A program made the translations under genes and the position numbers. Below, one piece after another: positions 45,934-55,064 of a stretch of DNA of 64,000 nt (positions within the stretch are counted from its first letter, which is position 1; every line of letters begins with the position of its first letter). The stretch comes from Echinicola pacifica DSM 19836. GTDB lineage: Bacteria > Bacteroidota > Bacteroidia > Cytophagales > Cyclobacteriaceae. The stretch is taken from assembly GCF_000373245.1 (NCBI RefSeq), contig NZ_KB890754.1, positions 303,635 through 367,634 on the forward strand, given 5' to 3'. The notes below the pieces were generated by a model. That model did not search any database and had not been told where the DNA came from. It saw nothing but the letters and a program-made list of their open reading frames with translations.

Positions 45934-46785
45934 TTAATAATCGCCCAGTGATTCTTCCAGTTGGCCCAAGGCATTTTCTAATTGCTCGTCACTTGGAGCA
46001 ATTCCGTGCCATTTGTGTGTGCCCACCATGAAGTCTACTCCAAAACCCATCTCTGTATGAAGGAGGTTTAACACTGGCTTACCATTACCCAATAGTGCTT
46101 TTGCTTTCTCTAATCCTTCCACCACAGATGCCATATCGTTACCTTTTACAGTCTCGATAACCTGCCATCCAAAGGCTTCCCATTTAGCTTTCAAATCATC
46201 TAAATCCATCACCACTGCCGTAGGGCCATCGATCTGCTGACGATTAAAGTCGATCGTTGCGATCAAATTGTCCACCTTATGGTGAGGAGCATACATCGCA
46301 GCTTCCCAGATTTGACCTTCCTGCTGTTCACCATCGCCCATAAGTGCATATACTATGCCTTTATCACCATCGATTTTCTTCGCCTGAGCGGCTCCGATAG
46401 CGACAGATAGCCCCTGTCCCAATGAGCCAGAAGCGATTCTGATTCCTGGTAAGCCTTCTTCTGTGGCTGGGTGACCTTGCACTCGGCTGTTGATCTTTCT
46501 GAAAGTCTTCAGCTCTTCCAGGTCAAAATATCCTGATCTGGCCAATACGCTGTACCATACAGGGGAAATATGTCCGTTTGAAAGGAAAAATAGGTCTTCA
46601 CCCTTTCCTTCCATGGAAAATTCAGAATTGTGATTCAGTTGGTTAAAATACAGGGCAACGAAAAATTCGGTGCAACCCAAAGAGGCTCCAGGATGGCCGG
46701 ATTGTACCTCATGCACCATGCGCAAAATGTCTCTCCTGACCTGTGAGGCCGTCTTTTGTAATTGTTCGGTTGTTAGTTTTTCCAT
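45934..46785 (-). CDS. Transketolase N-terminal subunit (PP domain)
   Basis: The 283-residue product is the thiamine-diphosphate-binding half: VQSGHPGASLGCTEFFVALYF at the start, GSLGQGLSVAIGAAQA and the ThDP/Mg motif GDGEQQEGQIWEAAMYA with IDFNRQQIDG. The C-terminal half is the next gene downstream. A split transketolase is common in Bacteroidota and archaea and is distinct from the single 650-residue enzyme of enterobacteria. PrxQ is 11 bases upstream, so the three genes look co-transcribed. Confidence 0.93.
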   Translation of the reverse strand: MEKLTTEQLQKTASQVRRDILRMVHEVQSGHPGASLGCTEFFVALYFNQLNHNSEFSMEGKGEDLFFLSNGHISPVWYSVLARSGYFDLEELKTFRKINSRVQGHPATEEGLPGIRIASGSLGQGLSVAIGAAQAKKIDGDKGIVYALMGDGEQQEGQIWEAAMYAPHHKVDNLIATIDFNRQQIDGPTAVVMDLDDLKAKWEAFGWQVIETVKGNDMASVVEGLEKAKALLGNGKPVLNLLHTEMGFGVDFMVGTHKWHGIAPSDEQLENALGQLEESLGDY

Positions 46786-46796
46786 TTTAAAGGAAC

Positions 46797-47246
46797 TTAG
46801 TTAAGTATTTGATTTGAATGTTCTTTTGTCTTTACCTTCTCAATGATATCAGCAATATTGCCCTCTTCATCGATCACAAAGGTGGTACGCACAGTGCCCA
46901 TATAGGTCCTGCCGTAATTGTTCTTCTCCCTCCACGTATTGTACTTCTCATGCACCACCTTGTCCTCATCAGCAATCAATGGAAATGGTAGCTCATGCTT
47001 TTCAATGAACTTCTGGTGAGACTTTTCGGAATCGGTGCTGATTCCTAATACAACGTAACCCGCGTTGAGTAAGGCTTCATAGTTATCCCGTAAATCACAT
47101 GCCTGCGCTGTGCAGCCAGGGGTGTTGTCCTTAGGATAAAAGTATAAAACAACCTTCTTGCCTTTGAATTCAGACAATTTGATGAGCTTGCCATCTTGGT
47201 CTTTTGCTTCAAAATCAGGGGCTTTACTGCCTACTTCAAGTGCCAT
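46797..47246 (-). CDS. bcp: Thioredoxin-dependent thiol peroxidase (PrxQ/BCP)
   Basis: The 149-residue product has KDNTPGCTAQACDLRD with Cys45 and Cys50, the peroxidatic and resolving cysteines of PrxQ, and the normal length of the family. Text such as GKKVVLYFYPKDNTPGCT is the textbook form. It sits between the M23 peptidase gene (65 bases upstream) and the split transketolase genes in one dense minus-strand run. Confidence 0.95.
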   Translation of the reverse strand: MALEVGSKAPDFEAKDQDGKLIKLSEFKGKKVVLYFYPKDNTPGCTAQACDLRDNYEALLNAGYVVLGISTDSEKSHQKFIEKHELPFPLIADEDKVVHEKYNTWREKNNYGRTYMGTVRTTFVIDEEGNIADIIEKVKTKEHSNQILN

Positions 47247-47311
47247 AATTTTAAGTTTATGAGTTTAAGTGTTGTTTTGACATTTAAATTTCCGAATATT
47301 TTGTCAGAAAC

Positions 47312-49177
47312 CTAGAGATTTCTTGTAAAAACTGAAATATTACCGGCATTATCGGTAAGCTTTAATTCCAGCTTTCCTTTAAAGGGGCCGGCATCGGTCT
47401 TTTGTGACCAAATTACGCCATTTTTATGTTCATACCGCATAATTACCCATTTTCCATCAACCCGAGCTTCAAAACTCTTAATGCCTGACAGATTGTCCCT
47501 TATCGAAAAGCGAAGTTCGGAGGAATTCACCCGGATGGGGCTTATGCTTGGGGCGGTATCGTCCTGAACCAGCACAAAAGTACCAAAATTTTTCGTTTTG
47601 AAGGTGATTTTCCCATCATTCCATTCCCCTCCGACAAAGCGTTTGTAGCCATTGGAATAATGTTGATAAATATGGACCTTCTCACGGCTCCCTTTATAGT
47701 CAGTCACATCCATACTTACTTCTATTTCCTCACGTAGATAGTCCTCTCTGCCTTCATTTATCTCCAGGGAAGGTCGCGAATTATACCTGCCTGATTCTAT
47801 ATTGAGAAAGATCGTTTCGAGCAATGATTCCTTCTCAAAGTTTATCGTGCAGTTATTATCACTATAATAATATTCCTTCCCAAAGGGTATTTTTTGTTGG
47901 ACCTTAGGGTATAAGATTTCATTGCAGACATCTATGGAGTCGGGGATACCATAATCCATATCCCATATATAGGTGCGGAAGCGCGGATCCTCATAGCTCA
48001 TCATCACCTCCATCATGAGGTCATCTATATAGAAGGTGGCGAGGTTTTGGCTGTCTAGCTTCTGAGCCCTTACGATCAGCCAGTTATCCTCGTAATCCAA
48101 GGTTTTTTTGCTTGCGGAGTAGCCGCTTATTTCATGTTGGACGGGCTCACCCTTGAAGGTCATTTCTAGGTTTGAGGTATTGCCATATACGTCTTCCAGA
48201 CGTACGGTGACGGCCTTGCTGCTGTCAGCTGCCACTTCTATGGCCCCACTGTATAAGCTATCAGGGCTGTAAAAGTCAAACTGATTATAAGCCGTGGTAT
48301 ATAATTTAGTATAGCGATTTTGATGGGTGTGAGTGAGAAGGAATCTGCCGATGTTGAAATCCACCCGATCCACATTGACATCAAAGGTTTTTATTCCTTC
48401 CTGAAATACTTCGAAGTGAGGAAAACCATTTTGATTATATACTCCATCGAGTTTATCATAAGCACTGATCTCTATGCCTACTTTTCCCGTAATTTCTACG
48501 TTTCCATCGATGACAAACTGATTGCCCCGGAAGGCGGGCTGTAGCACGGTTCTTTCAAATTTCCCGTTGATTCTGCTATCTATCGTTAGGGGAGTGATTG
48601 CGATGGAGCGTAGGGTGGGAGGGGTGCTATCTTCTATTTCCCGAAACCCAAATTTAAGCGGGTCCAGGGCCCTGTCTTTTGAATCCCTGATTTCGAAGTG
48701 AAGGTGAGGCCCTCCAGAGCTGCCTGTGTTCCCGGAATAGGCAATAATATCACCCTTCCTGACCGGTAAGGCCAGACTATCAGGATATATTTCTAAATTA
48801 TTGTCCTCCGCTTTTTGCATTTGGGCCCACATATAGTCCTCAATCTGGCTGTTGAAGTCCTTCAGATGACCGTATAGGGTATATTGTCCATTGGGATGCC
48901 GGAGGTAGAGCACATTCCCATAGCCAAAGGAGGAGACCTTCATCCGATAGACATAGCCATCAGCAGCGGCATAAACCGGCAGTCCTTCCCGCCCGTCTGT
49001 TTTGATGTCTATTCCGGTATGGAAATGATTGGGGCGAATTTCACTCATATTGCCCGACAGGTAGTTTCGCTGACCGGGTTTGATAGGGAATTTATAATAC
49101 CCTTTTTCTATCTGTGCTGCAGCCGTAAGGGACAGCAGGAAAATAGGGAGTAGTAAGGCTAATCTATTTAATTTCAA
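47312..49177 (-). CDS. M23 family metallopeptidase with long C-terminal region
   Basis: The 621-residue product has a signal peptide (cut near TAAAQ) and a LytM/M23 zinc endopeptidase domain directly after it: FHTGIDIKT (H53 and D57, the HxxxD ligands), GYGNVLYLRHPNGQYTLYGHL and PHLHFEIRDSKDRALDP. Residues about 190-621 are beta-rich with Ig-like repeats and no family I recognise. M23 enzymes cut peptidoglycan crosslinks. The first 14 bases of the gene overlap the end of the upstream FAH-family gene, which points to translational coupling. Confidence 0.9.
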   Translation of the reverse strand: MKLNRLALLLPIFLLSLTAAAQIEKGYYKFPIKPGQRNYLSGNMSEIRPNHFHTGIDIKTDGREGLPVYAAADGYVYRMKVSSFGYGNVLYLRHPNGQYTLYGHLKDFNSQIEDYMWAQMQKAEDNNLEIYPDSLALPVRKGDIIAYSGNTGSSGGPHLHFEIRDSKDRALDPLKFGFREIEDSTPPTLRSIAITPLTIDSRINGKFERTVLQPAFRGNQFVIDGNVEITGKVGIEISAYDKLDGVYNQNGFPHFEVFQEGIKTFDVNVDRVDFNIGRFLLTHTHQNRYTKLYTTAYNQFDFYSPDSLYSGAIEVAADSSKAVTVRLEDVYGNTSNLEMTFKGEPVQHEISGYSASKKTLDYEDNWLIVRAQKLDSQNLATFYIDDLMMEVMMSYEDPRFRTYIWDMDYGIPDSIDVCNEILYPKVQQKIPFGKEYYYSDNNCTINFEKESLLETIFLNIESGRYNSRPSLEINEGREDYLREEIEVSMDVTDYKGSREKVHIYQHYSNGYKRFVGGEWNDGKITFKTKNFGTFVLVQDDTAPSISPIRVNSSELRFSIRDNLSGIKSFEARVDGKWVIMRYEHKNGVIWSQKTDAGPFKGKLELKLTDNAGNISVFTRNL

Positions 49178-49775
49178 AGTCTAATAATTTTTCATCCTCA
49201 ATATATGCTTCCAGACGGTCTCCGGCTTTCACTGCGCCCACACCTGCGGGGGTTCCTGTGTAGATCAGGTCTCCTTTCTTGAGGGTGAAAAACTGCGAGA
49301 CATATTCCAAAAGCGTCCCAAAGTCAAATAACATCATGGAGGTATTGCCTGTTTGGACTTCTTTCCCATTGATGTCCAAGTGGAAGTTCAGGTCATTGAG
49401 GTCTTTAATGTCTTTTTTAGCAATAAAATTTCCTATAGGTGCCGAACCATTGAAGGCCTTGGCGATTTCCCAAGGCAGGCCCTTTTCCTTACACTTATGC
49501 TGGAGATCCCTTGCAGTAAAGTCAATACCAATACCAATTTCACTAAAATACCGATCTGCGAATTCCTTTTTGATGAATTTGCCTTCTCTGTCAATTTTCA
49601 GTACGATCTCCACCTCATGGTGCACATCATTTGAGAATTCTGGTAGGTAAAATGGCATATTATTCTTCAATAGGGCCGTGTCAGGTTTCAGGAAAACCAC
49701 CGGTTCTGAGGGCCTTTCGTTTTGCAGCTCTTCTATATGTTTGGCGTAATTTCTACCTATCGCTATAATCTTCAT
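49164..49775 (-). CDS. Fumarylacetoacetate hydrolase family protein (YcgM/acylpyruvase-like)
   Basis: The 203-residue product is the short form of the FAH family: MKIIAIGRNYAKHIEEL, a metal-binding block HHEVEIVLKI, and GIDFTARDLQHKCKEKGLPW followed by AKAFNGSAPIG. The size and text fit acylpyruvate hydrolases or oxaloacetate tautomerases (YcgM/FAHD1 group). Its stop overlaps the start of the M23 gene by 14 bases. Not to be confused with the longer FAH-family protein of the fucose cluster (61443). Confidence 0.92.
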   Translation of the reverse strand: MKIIAIGRNYAKHIEELQNERPSEPVVFLKPDTALLKNNMPFYLPEFSNDVHHEVEIVLKIDREGKFIKKEFADRYFSEIGIGIDFTARDLQHKCKEKGLPWEIAKAFNGSAPIGNFIAKKDIKDLNDLNFHLDINGKEVQTGNTSMMLFDFGTLLEYVSQFFTLKKGDLIYTGTPAGVGAVKAGDRLEAYIEDEKLLDFEIK

Positions 49776-49861
49776 GAAAAGTTAATTTGCTTGTGTGAAT
49801 TTATTACAAAGAAACTATATAGGCAGCGTTATTTAAAATCTTTACCCCTTAAATAAACAAT

Positions 49862-49890
49862 AAAGAAAAGGGACTCTTTCCAGAGTCCCA
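49862..49890 (-). terminator. Rho-independent terminator of the pirin gene
   Basis: On the minus strand GGGACTCT and AGAGTCCC (49889-49882 and 49877-49870) pair with a 4-base loop and are followed by TTTTCTTTA. Confidence 0.85.
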
Positions 49891-49942
49891 CTAAACCTTG
49901 ATTTTACTATGGATTCTTTTATGTATTTAGCTTATAATTCGC

Positions 49943-50812
49943 TTATGGCCAGGGGATATAGGAAGTGTCGCCACTGACCATTGGCCAGTCCTTTTTTATC
50001 CACCTTTCTTTGGCCATTTGGATAGGCTCCTTTTCACTGAAAACAAAATTCCAGTCAATATATCGTTTTTCAGGAAAGGGGTCTCCACCAAATACAAGAA
50101 TATGACTGTCTTTTTTAATTTTTAAGGCACATTGATTGTCCACTTTGGAGACGAGCAGGTGATCCTTACGCACGATTTGATCGCAGGCATTTACCTCTCC
50201 ATCCACCACTGCTATCCCAATTTCTCCCTGAAGCTGCTCGGCAATCTCCAAATCATAATCCGCAGAAACCTTGATGTCCAGCATAAATAAAGGGGAGTGA
50301 ACGGGGACGGGAGATTCTTTGCCGAATCCCTTCCCAGCCACCAAAGTGATGGCGGCAGCTCCATCCTCCCAGTAGGGAAGTTGGCTCGCCTCAAAATGAT
50401 GGAAACTCGGTGATATTAGTTCTTTGTCCTTGGGCAGGGCCACCCAGATCTGGTAGCCATGAATGGGATAGCTCCCGCCATCTCGCAAGTCGATAGGGCT
50501 GCGCTCCGTATGGGTGACGCCAGAACCAGCAGTCATCCAGTTTACAGACCCTGGCTTTATCCGCTGTTTTGTCCCTAGGCTATCCTCATGCATCATTTCG
50601 CCCTCAAGCAAAAAAGTAAGCGTGGATAAACCCAGATGAGGATGCTGACCAATATCCATATAATGACCCGGACCCACGGTGGAGGGACCCATATGGTCCA
50701 TAAATACAAAGGGGCCGACCATGCGCTTCTCTCTGAAAGGCAGTAATCGACCCACTAAGAAATCTCCTATATCCCGGCTACGCTCAGGAATTATTAAATC
50801 CTTATTTGACAT
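49943..50812 (-). CDS. Pirin family protein
   Basis: The 289-residue bicupin has the pirin pattern: GPFVFMDHMGPSTVGPGHYM with the metal histidines in IGQHPHLGLSTL, TFLLEGEMMHEDSLG, and WMTAGSGVTHTERSP, then a weaker second cupin (FVFGGDPFPEKRY near the end). Relatives are iron-binding quercetinases or transcription cofactors; the function here is open. It starts 20 bases after the small unknown gene upstream, probably one operon. Confidence 0.92.
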   Translation of the reverse strand: MSNKDLIIPERSRDIGDFLVGRLLPFREKRMVGPFVFMDHMGPSTVGPGHYMDIGQHPHLGLSTLTFLLEGEMMHEDSLGTKQRIKPGSVNWMTAGSGVTHTERSPIDLRDGGSYPIHGYQIWVALPKDKELISPSFHHFEASQLPYWEDGAAAITLVAGKGFGKESPVPVHSPLFMLDIKVSADYDLEIAEQLQGEIGIAVVDGEVNACDQIVRKDHLLVSKVDNQCALKIKKDSHILVFGGDPFPEKRYIDWNFVFSEKEPIQMAKERWIKKDWPMVSGDTSYIPWP

Positions 50813-50832
50813 AATAGCTACGTTGAATTCGC

Positions 50833-51336
50833 TTATAATTTAGCGGGATTCCAACGAAGTACCAATGGTGTAGGAAATAATATGTTTTTCAAACCAGAAA
50901 AAAAGTGGCGTTTGCTTTTCGGTTCCACCGTTTTGCTTCTGACTTTCTCTTTTCTTCTATTCGCATTAATTAAATTATTGGTAGAGTATAGTTTTAAGGT
51001 GAAATTACCTTGAAAAACCTCTATTTCATTGATGTCCAATTCAGTATTACCAAATTCAGCGTTACCATATATTACGGTAACTATAGAGCTGGGTAGTATG
51101 GCCATGTCTGGGATATCCTGTAGTATTTGATCAAATATATCATTCGTAACTAAATTTGATCTATATGGACCTTCCGCCAATGTTACCTGAATATGTACTG
51201 CTCCATCATCACCGTCTGCGGTGGTGACTTTCTCAACAAATACTGAATCTGGGGTATATAGACCTGGTAGGTATTCCACCTTTACAGGCATCTTTGGGGT
51301 AAGCTGTAGCAGCTGTATGAAATCTCTGGTCAGCAT
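50833..51336 (-). CDS. Hypothetical protein (possible DUF6428-like)
   Basis: I place the start at the ATG at 51336 (167 residues); a longer frame to 51399 adds residues that do not look like a protein start. The N-terminus MLTRDFIQLLQLTPKMPVKVEYLPG is reminiscent of small DUF6428-type proteins, and the middle (HIQVTLAEGPYRSNLV, DINEIEVFQGNFTLKLYS) is beta-rich. The C-terminus is basic (NANRRKEKVRSKTVEPKSKR). No signal peptide or motif of known function is visible. It forms an apparent operon with pirin. The family guess is weak. Confidence 0.55.
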   Translation of the reverse strand: MLTRDFIQLLQLTPKMPVKVEYLPGLYTPDSVFVEKVTTADGDDGAVHIQVTLAEGPYRSNLVTNDIFDQILQDIPDMAILPSSIVTVIYGNAEFGNTELDINEIEVFQGNFTLKLYSTNNLINANRRKEKVRSKTVEPKSKRHFFSGLKNILFPTPLVLRWNPAKL

Positions 51337-52174
51337 GATTTTGTCTTCTTTAGTTATATAAGAATACGAATTTTTACATTCAATGGCCACAAAGATCACT
51401 AAAAAAAATGAATATTTTGGAGTTTAAAAATTAGAATAGTTACATGTCGTATAGGTGAAGTACTAATAACTTTTTAGTTTGAAGCAGCTTATTTAAAGTA
51501 AAATGTTTTTCAAATAAGAAAAAACGATACATATAACAATTTGGTAACCTTAGGAAAATGTAAGGAATTCCCTGATAAAAATTTGATGTTTTTTTTCCCT
51601 CTAATCATTTTTACTCGCTTTTCAGAAGGAATCCAGCATAGGAGCTCCCCTAAAACTGCCAAAGTCTAAGGCTATCAAGTGGTTTCACCAGGTGAAATCA
51701 CATCCTTTTCCTTCGGAAGTCCCTCGGAAATATTCCTAAATGAAGATCCTTTACACCTAGTAAATCCCCTGTTCGGGGAAGTATTGCCCTTGAGTGGATG
51801 AGGATACAATTTCAATTGCCAATCCACAAAATTTACTATAATATATAAGGTGTGACTTTTGAAGGTTTAAGCTTGATTCTATAAAATGGTTTGAGTAGCA
51901 ATTTTTGTTTGGTGAAATGGAAGCCGAAGAGATTTCTGGAAGGTACTCCTTATATAGTAAGGATCAGCCACCAACATACCTCCATTTCGATAGCCATAAT
52001 AGGAGGGACAATCCTGAAAATCCCTATTTTACACTTAAGTGAAAATTGTATTACTCTAAGATATGCCTGTGAATAATACCAAAAACCACCCTGAATGAAG
52101 GCAGAATGATTATAAAATACCTAATCAAGTCAATTATTTGGTACCCTTTTGAGGAGAATTCCGTAAAACATAAT
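51337..52174. other. Long intergenic region with a near-palindrome
   Basis: About 840 bases before the promoter listed next contain no credible gene. A 23-base dyad GTGGTTTCACC-A-GGTGAAATCAC lies at 51679-51701 with one mismatched pair. It resembles a protein-binding site more than a terminator. Confidence 0.5.
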
Positions 52175-52182
52175 AAGTTTGT
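52149..52182 (+). promoter_or_regulatory. Candidate promoter of the four-helix sensor gene
   Basis: TTTG (52149-52152), a 22-base spacer and TAAGTTTG (52175-52182) match the Bacteroidota -33/-7 consensus. The leader would be about 95 bases to the ATG at 52283. Confidence 0.5.
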
Positions 52183-52282
52183 TAATAAATTGTTAATCAG
52201 GGCAAAATGGGTTTATATTAGTCTAAATATAAAGTTCCAGATATAATGGTATCCAAATTTAACCGGAGAGGAGATTCTAATC

Positions 52283-52945
52283 ATGAAATGGGTTTATAGT
52301 ATTAAAAATCGCTTGGCTATCGCTGGATTGTTAATGGTAGTTTTTATATCTGTTTTTGTTAAGAATATTTTGGATGAAGAAAATGTTTCTGATTTGACGA
52401 TCTCCCTCGCCACGATATATGAGGATAGGCTGCTGCCGGAAAGCTATATTTATCACCTTTCGGATATATTGAATAAGAAGCAGCGGATGCTTGATGATAG
52501 CCAGACCGCCCTTGAATTTCAAAATCATGCCTCCACCACTTCTGATCTTAACCTCAAAATCGATTCGATATTAGTGGTGTTTGAAGCCACACATTTGACT
52601 TCTGAAGAAGCAGTGGCGCTCAGCTCCCTGACCTCTAATATGCAAACAATCAAAAACCTTGAGCACATCATTATTGATGGATCCATTGAGGACTTTGAGC
52701 AAGCTAAGGGGGATACGGAGAACTATATCACCGCGGCTTCTGAAGACCTGCAGACGCTTTCTGAAATTCAATTGACCGTGGGTAAGCAGGTCAATGATGA
52801 CTCTCAACGTATCATGGCTGGAAGTTCTATTCTTACCAAATTTGAAACCGCACTATTGATCGTATTAGCCATTGTAATCAATGCCTTGATTTTTGGAGTG
52901 GTGAGTAGTAGAAGCAAGATTCGCCAGCGCGCCAATTGGAATTAA
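52283..52945 (+). CDS. Stand-alone MCP four-helix-bundle sensor protein
   Basis: The 220-residue product has a membrane segment at about residues 8-27, a periplasmic helical region of about 160 residues (IYEDRLLPESYIYHLSDILNKK fits the 4HB_MCP ligand-binding family, like the Tar/Tsr periplasmic bundle) and a second membrane segment at about 188-212, then only about 10 cytoplasmic residues. There is no HAMP, signalling or kinase domain. It could lend its sensor to a partner, sense a ligand allosterically, or be a truncated receptor. It has its own likely promoter and no partner next to it. Confidence 0.75.
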   Translation: MKWVYSIKNRLAIAGLLMVVFISVFVKNILDEENVSDLTISLATIYEDRLLPESYIYHLSDILNKKQRMLDDSQTALEFQNHASTTSDLNLKIDSILVVFEATHLTSEEAVALSSLTSNMQTIKNLEHIIIDGSIEDFEQAKGDTENYITAASEDLQTLSEIQLTVGKQVNDDSQRIMAGSSILTKFETALLIVLAIVINALIFGVVSSRSKIRQRANWN

Positions 52946-53270
52946 AATCTCCCCAAAGGATCCTATTTGCACCCCATTTTCTACTAGCCAGGATTCAGGC
53001 TTCTCTTATTAGTGCTGGCTGGGTAATCGGTGAATAGTGGCTTACGTTTTTTACTTTTCCTACTAGCTTGACATCCCCCGTTTTTCTCCAGTGCCCTGGT
53101 TTACCAATTGAGTTCTTTAAAATGCGTGATTTGCCGGGGAGATAAAAGAAGTATAAGTGCCTTTATTCTCAGGGATTTACTGGAAAATCATTATTTATTT
53201 ACTATTTATAATTAGGTAAGAACTTATTGAGGGCAATTTTCGTTGAGAATTGCCTTATTTTTATATACCT
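52946..53270. other. Intergenic region without a recognised feature
   Basis: 325 bases between the four-helix protein and the ABC exporter; no open frame, hairpin or perfect -7 element was seen. Confidence 0.5.
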
Positions 53271-55019
53271 ATGTCAACAATCAAGAAAGAAAAGAAAGTG
53301 ACCATTGGTCATGTGTTCAAAACGATTATCTGGCCAAGACGAAAGCACCTTTTTCTGGGTCTGTTTTTGATCATCATCAGCAGGCTGGCGGGATTAGTGC
53401 TGCCTGGAGCGAGTAAGTATCTTATAGATGATGTCATTCCAAACAATAATATGGTGCTGCTAAAGTGGCTCGTGATAGCGGTGGGTGCCTCAGTTACCAT
53501 TCAAGCGGTGACGAGCTTTGCTCTTACCCAGATCTTGAGCGTGGAAGCTCAGCACCTGATAGCAAAATTGCGGGCCAAGGTCCAGGGACATATAATCCGC
53601 CTGCCCATTAGGTTTTTTGATAATGCCAAAACAGGGGAGTTGGTTTCGCGGATTATGACGGATGTGGAAGGCGTTCGTAATCTTGTCGGTACAGGCTTAG
53701 CCCAAATGGTGGGAGGGATACTGACCTCTATTATCTGCCTTGGATTATTGATCTATATCAGTCCGATGATGACTTTTTATGTACTGGTACCTGTAATTGT
53801 TTTTGGCTTAATTTCCTTAAAGGCTTTTGCTAAGATCAGACCTATTTTCCGGGAAAGAGGCAAAATAAATGCCGAGGTTACCGGACGTCTCACGGAGACC
53901 CTAGGGGGAATCCGAGTGATTAAGGGCTTTAATGCGGAATCCCAGGAAGTGAAAACTTTTGAGGATGGTGTGCAGCGACTGTATCTCAATGTGAAGTCTA
54001 GCCTTACCACCACCAGTATGGTGACGAGTGCGGCGACCTTACTATTGGGGCTGGCCTCAGCAGGGATTATGGGTATCGGCGGCTATATGATTATGAACGA
54101 TCAATTGACCTTTGGTGATTTCCTTGCTTTTACCCTCTATTTGGGTTTTATGATCGCCCCCATTGTTCAGATGAGCAATATTGGTAGCCAGCTGACCGAG
54201 GCATTTGCCGGGTTGGACAGGACAGAGGAGATTATGAATATCCCGTTGGAAGAGGATGAGAAATTACGGGGCATAGCACTACCTTCCATCAAAGGCGATT
54301 TTGAATTTGACCAGGTTTCTTTTGCCTATGAAAAAGACAAGCCAGTAGTAAAAGAAGTGAGTTTCACTGCACCAGCAGGGACGATGACGGCATTGGTAGG
54401 TACCTCAGGTTCTGGGAAATCGACCATTGCAGGCCTTGTAGCTTCTTTTCTAAACCCTACCAGCGGTATTATCCGTGTGGACGGCCAGGATTTACAGCAG
54501 GTAAATCTTAATAGTTATAGAAGTCAGCTGGGGGTGGTATTGCAGGATGACTTTTTGTTTGAAGGGACCATTCGGGATAATATTCTCTTCCCCCGGCCAG
54601 ACGCCAGTACAGAGCATCTGATGCAGGCAGTGTATGCTGCCTATGTCAATGAGTTTACAGATAGATTTGACGAAGGTCTGGATACTATGATAGGGGAGCG
54701 TGGAGTAAAGCTTTCCGGTGGACAAAAGCAGCGTATAGCCATTGCTAGAGCCATCCTGGCGGATCCACGAATTCTGATCCTCGATGAGGCTACATCGAAT
54801 TTGGATACCGAGAGTGAGACCCTTATCCAGGCCAGCTTAAAAGAACTTATGAAAGGAAGAACCACCTTTGTGATCGCTCATAGGCTAAGTACCATCCGCC
54901 AAGCCAATCAGATTCTGGTGGTGGAAAAAGGGCAAATTGCGGAAAGAGGCAAGCATGATGAATTAATGGAGAAAAAAGGGAGGTATTTTGACCTTTATAC
55001 CTATCAGGCAAGAATCTAA
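53271..55019 (+). CDS. ABC exporter (fused transmembrane and ATPase domains)
   Basis: From the ATG at 53271 the product is 582 residues; a TTG at 53250 would add seven residues with no support. Six membrane helices fill about residues 20-310 (LFLGLFLIIISRLAGLVLPG at the first), with RFFDNAKTGELVSRIMTDVEGVR of the coupling helices. The ATPase follows with Walker A GTSGSGKST, the Q-loop VLQDDFLFEG, the signature LSGGQKQRIAIARAIL, Walker B ILILDEATSNLD and the His switch FVIAHRLSTI. It matches MsbA/LmrA/BmrA-type half transporters that homodimerise. The substrate (lipid, peptide or drug) is unknown. Confidence 0.92.
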   Translation: MSTIKKEKKVTIGHVFKTIIWPRRKHLFLGLFLIIISRLAGLVLPGASKYLIDDVIPNNNMVLLKWLVIAVGASVTIQAVTSFALTQILSVEAQHLIAKLRAKVQGHIIRLPIRFFDNAKTGELVSRIMTDVEGVRNLVGTGLAQMVGGILTSIICLGLLIYISPMMTFYVLVPVIVFGLISLKAFAKIRPIFRERGKINAEVTGRLTETLGGIRVIKGFNAESQEVKTFEDGVQRLYLNVKSSLTTTSMVTSAATLLLGLASAGIMGIGGYMIMNDQLTFGDFLAFTLYLGFMIAPIVQMSNIGSQLTEAFAGLDRTEEIMNIPLEEDEKLRGIALPSIKGDFEFDQVSFAYEKDKPVVKEVSFTAPAGTMTALVGTSGSGKSTIAGLVASFLNPTSGIIRVDGQDLQQVNLNSYRSQLGVVLQDDFLFEGTIRDNILFPRPDASTEHLMQAVYAAYVNEFTDRFDEGLDTMIGERGVKLSGGQKQRIAIARAILADPRILILDEATSNLDTESETLIQASLKELMKGRTTFVIAHRLSTIRQANQILVVEKGQIAERGKHDELMEKKGRYFDLYTYQARI

Positions 55020-55064
55020 TAGCATCGGGCTTGCAGGACGATTGTTCAGCGATCGTTTTGATAG

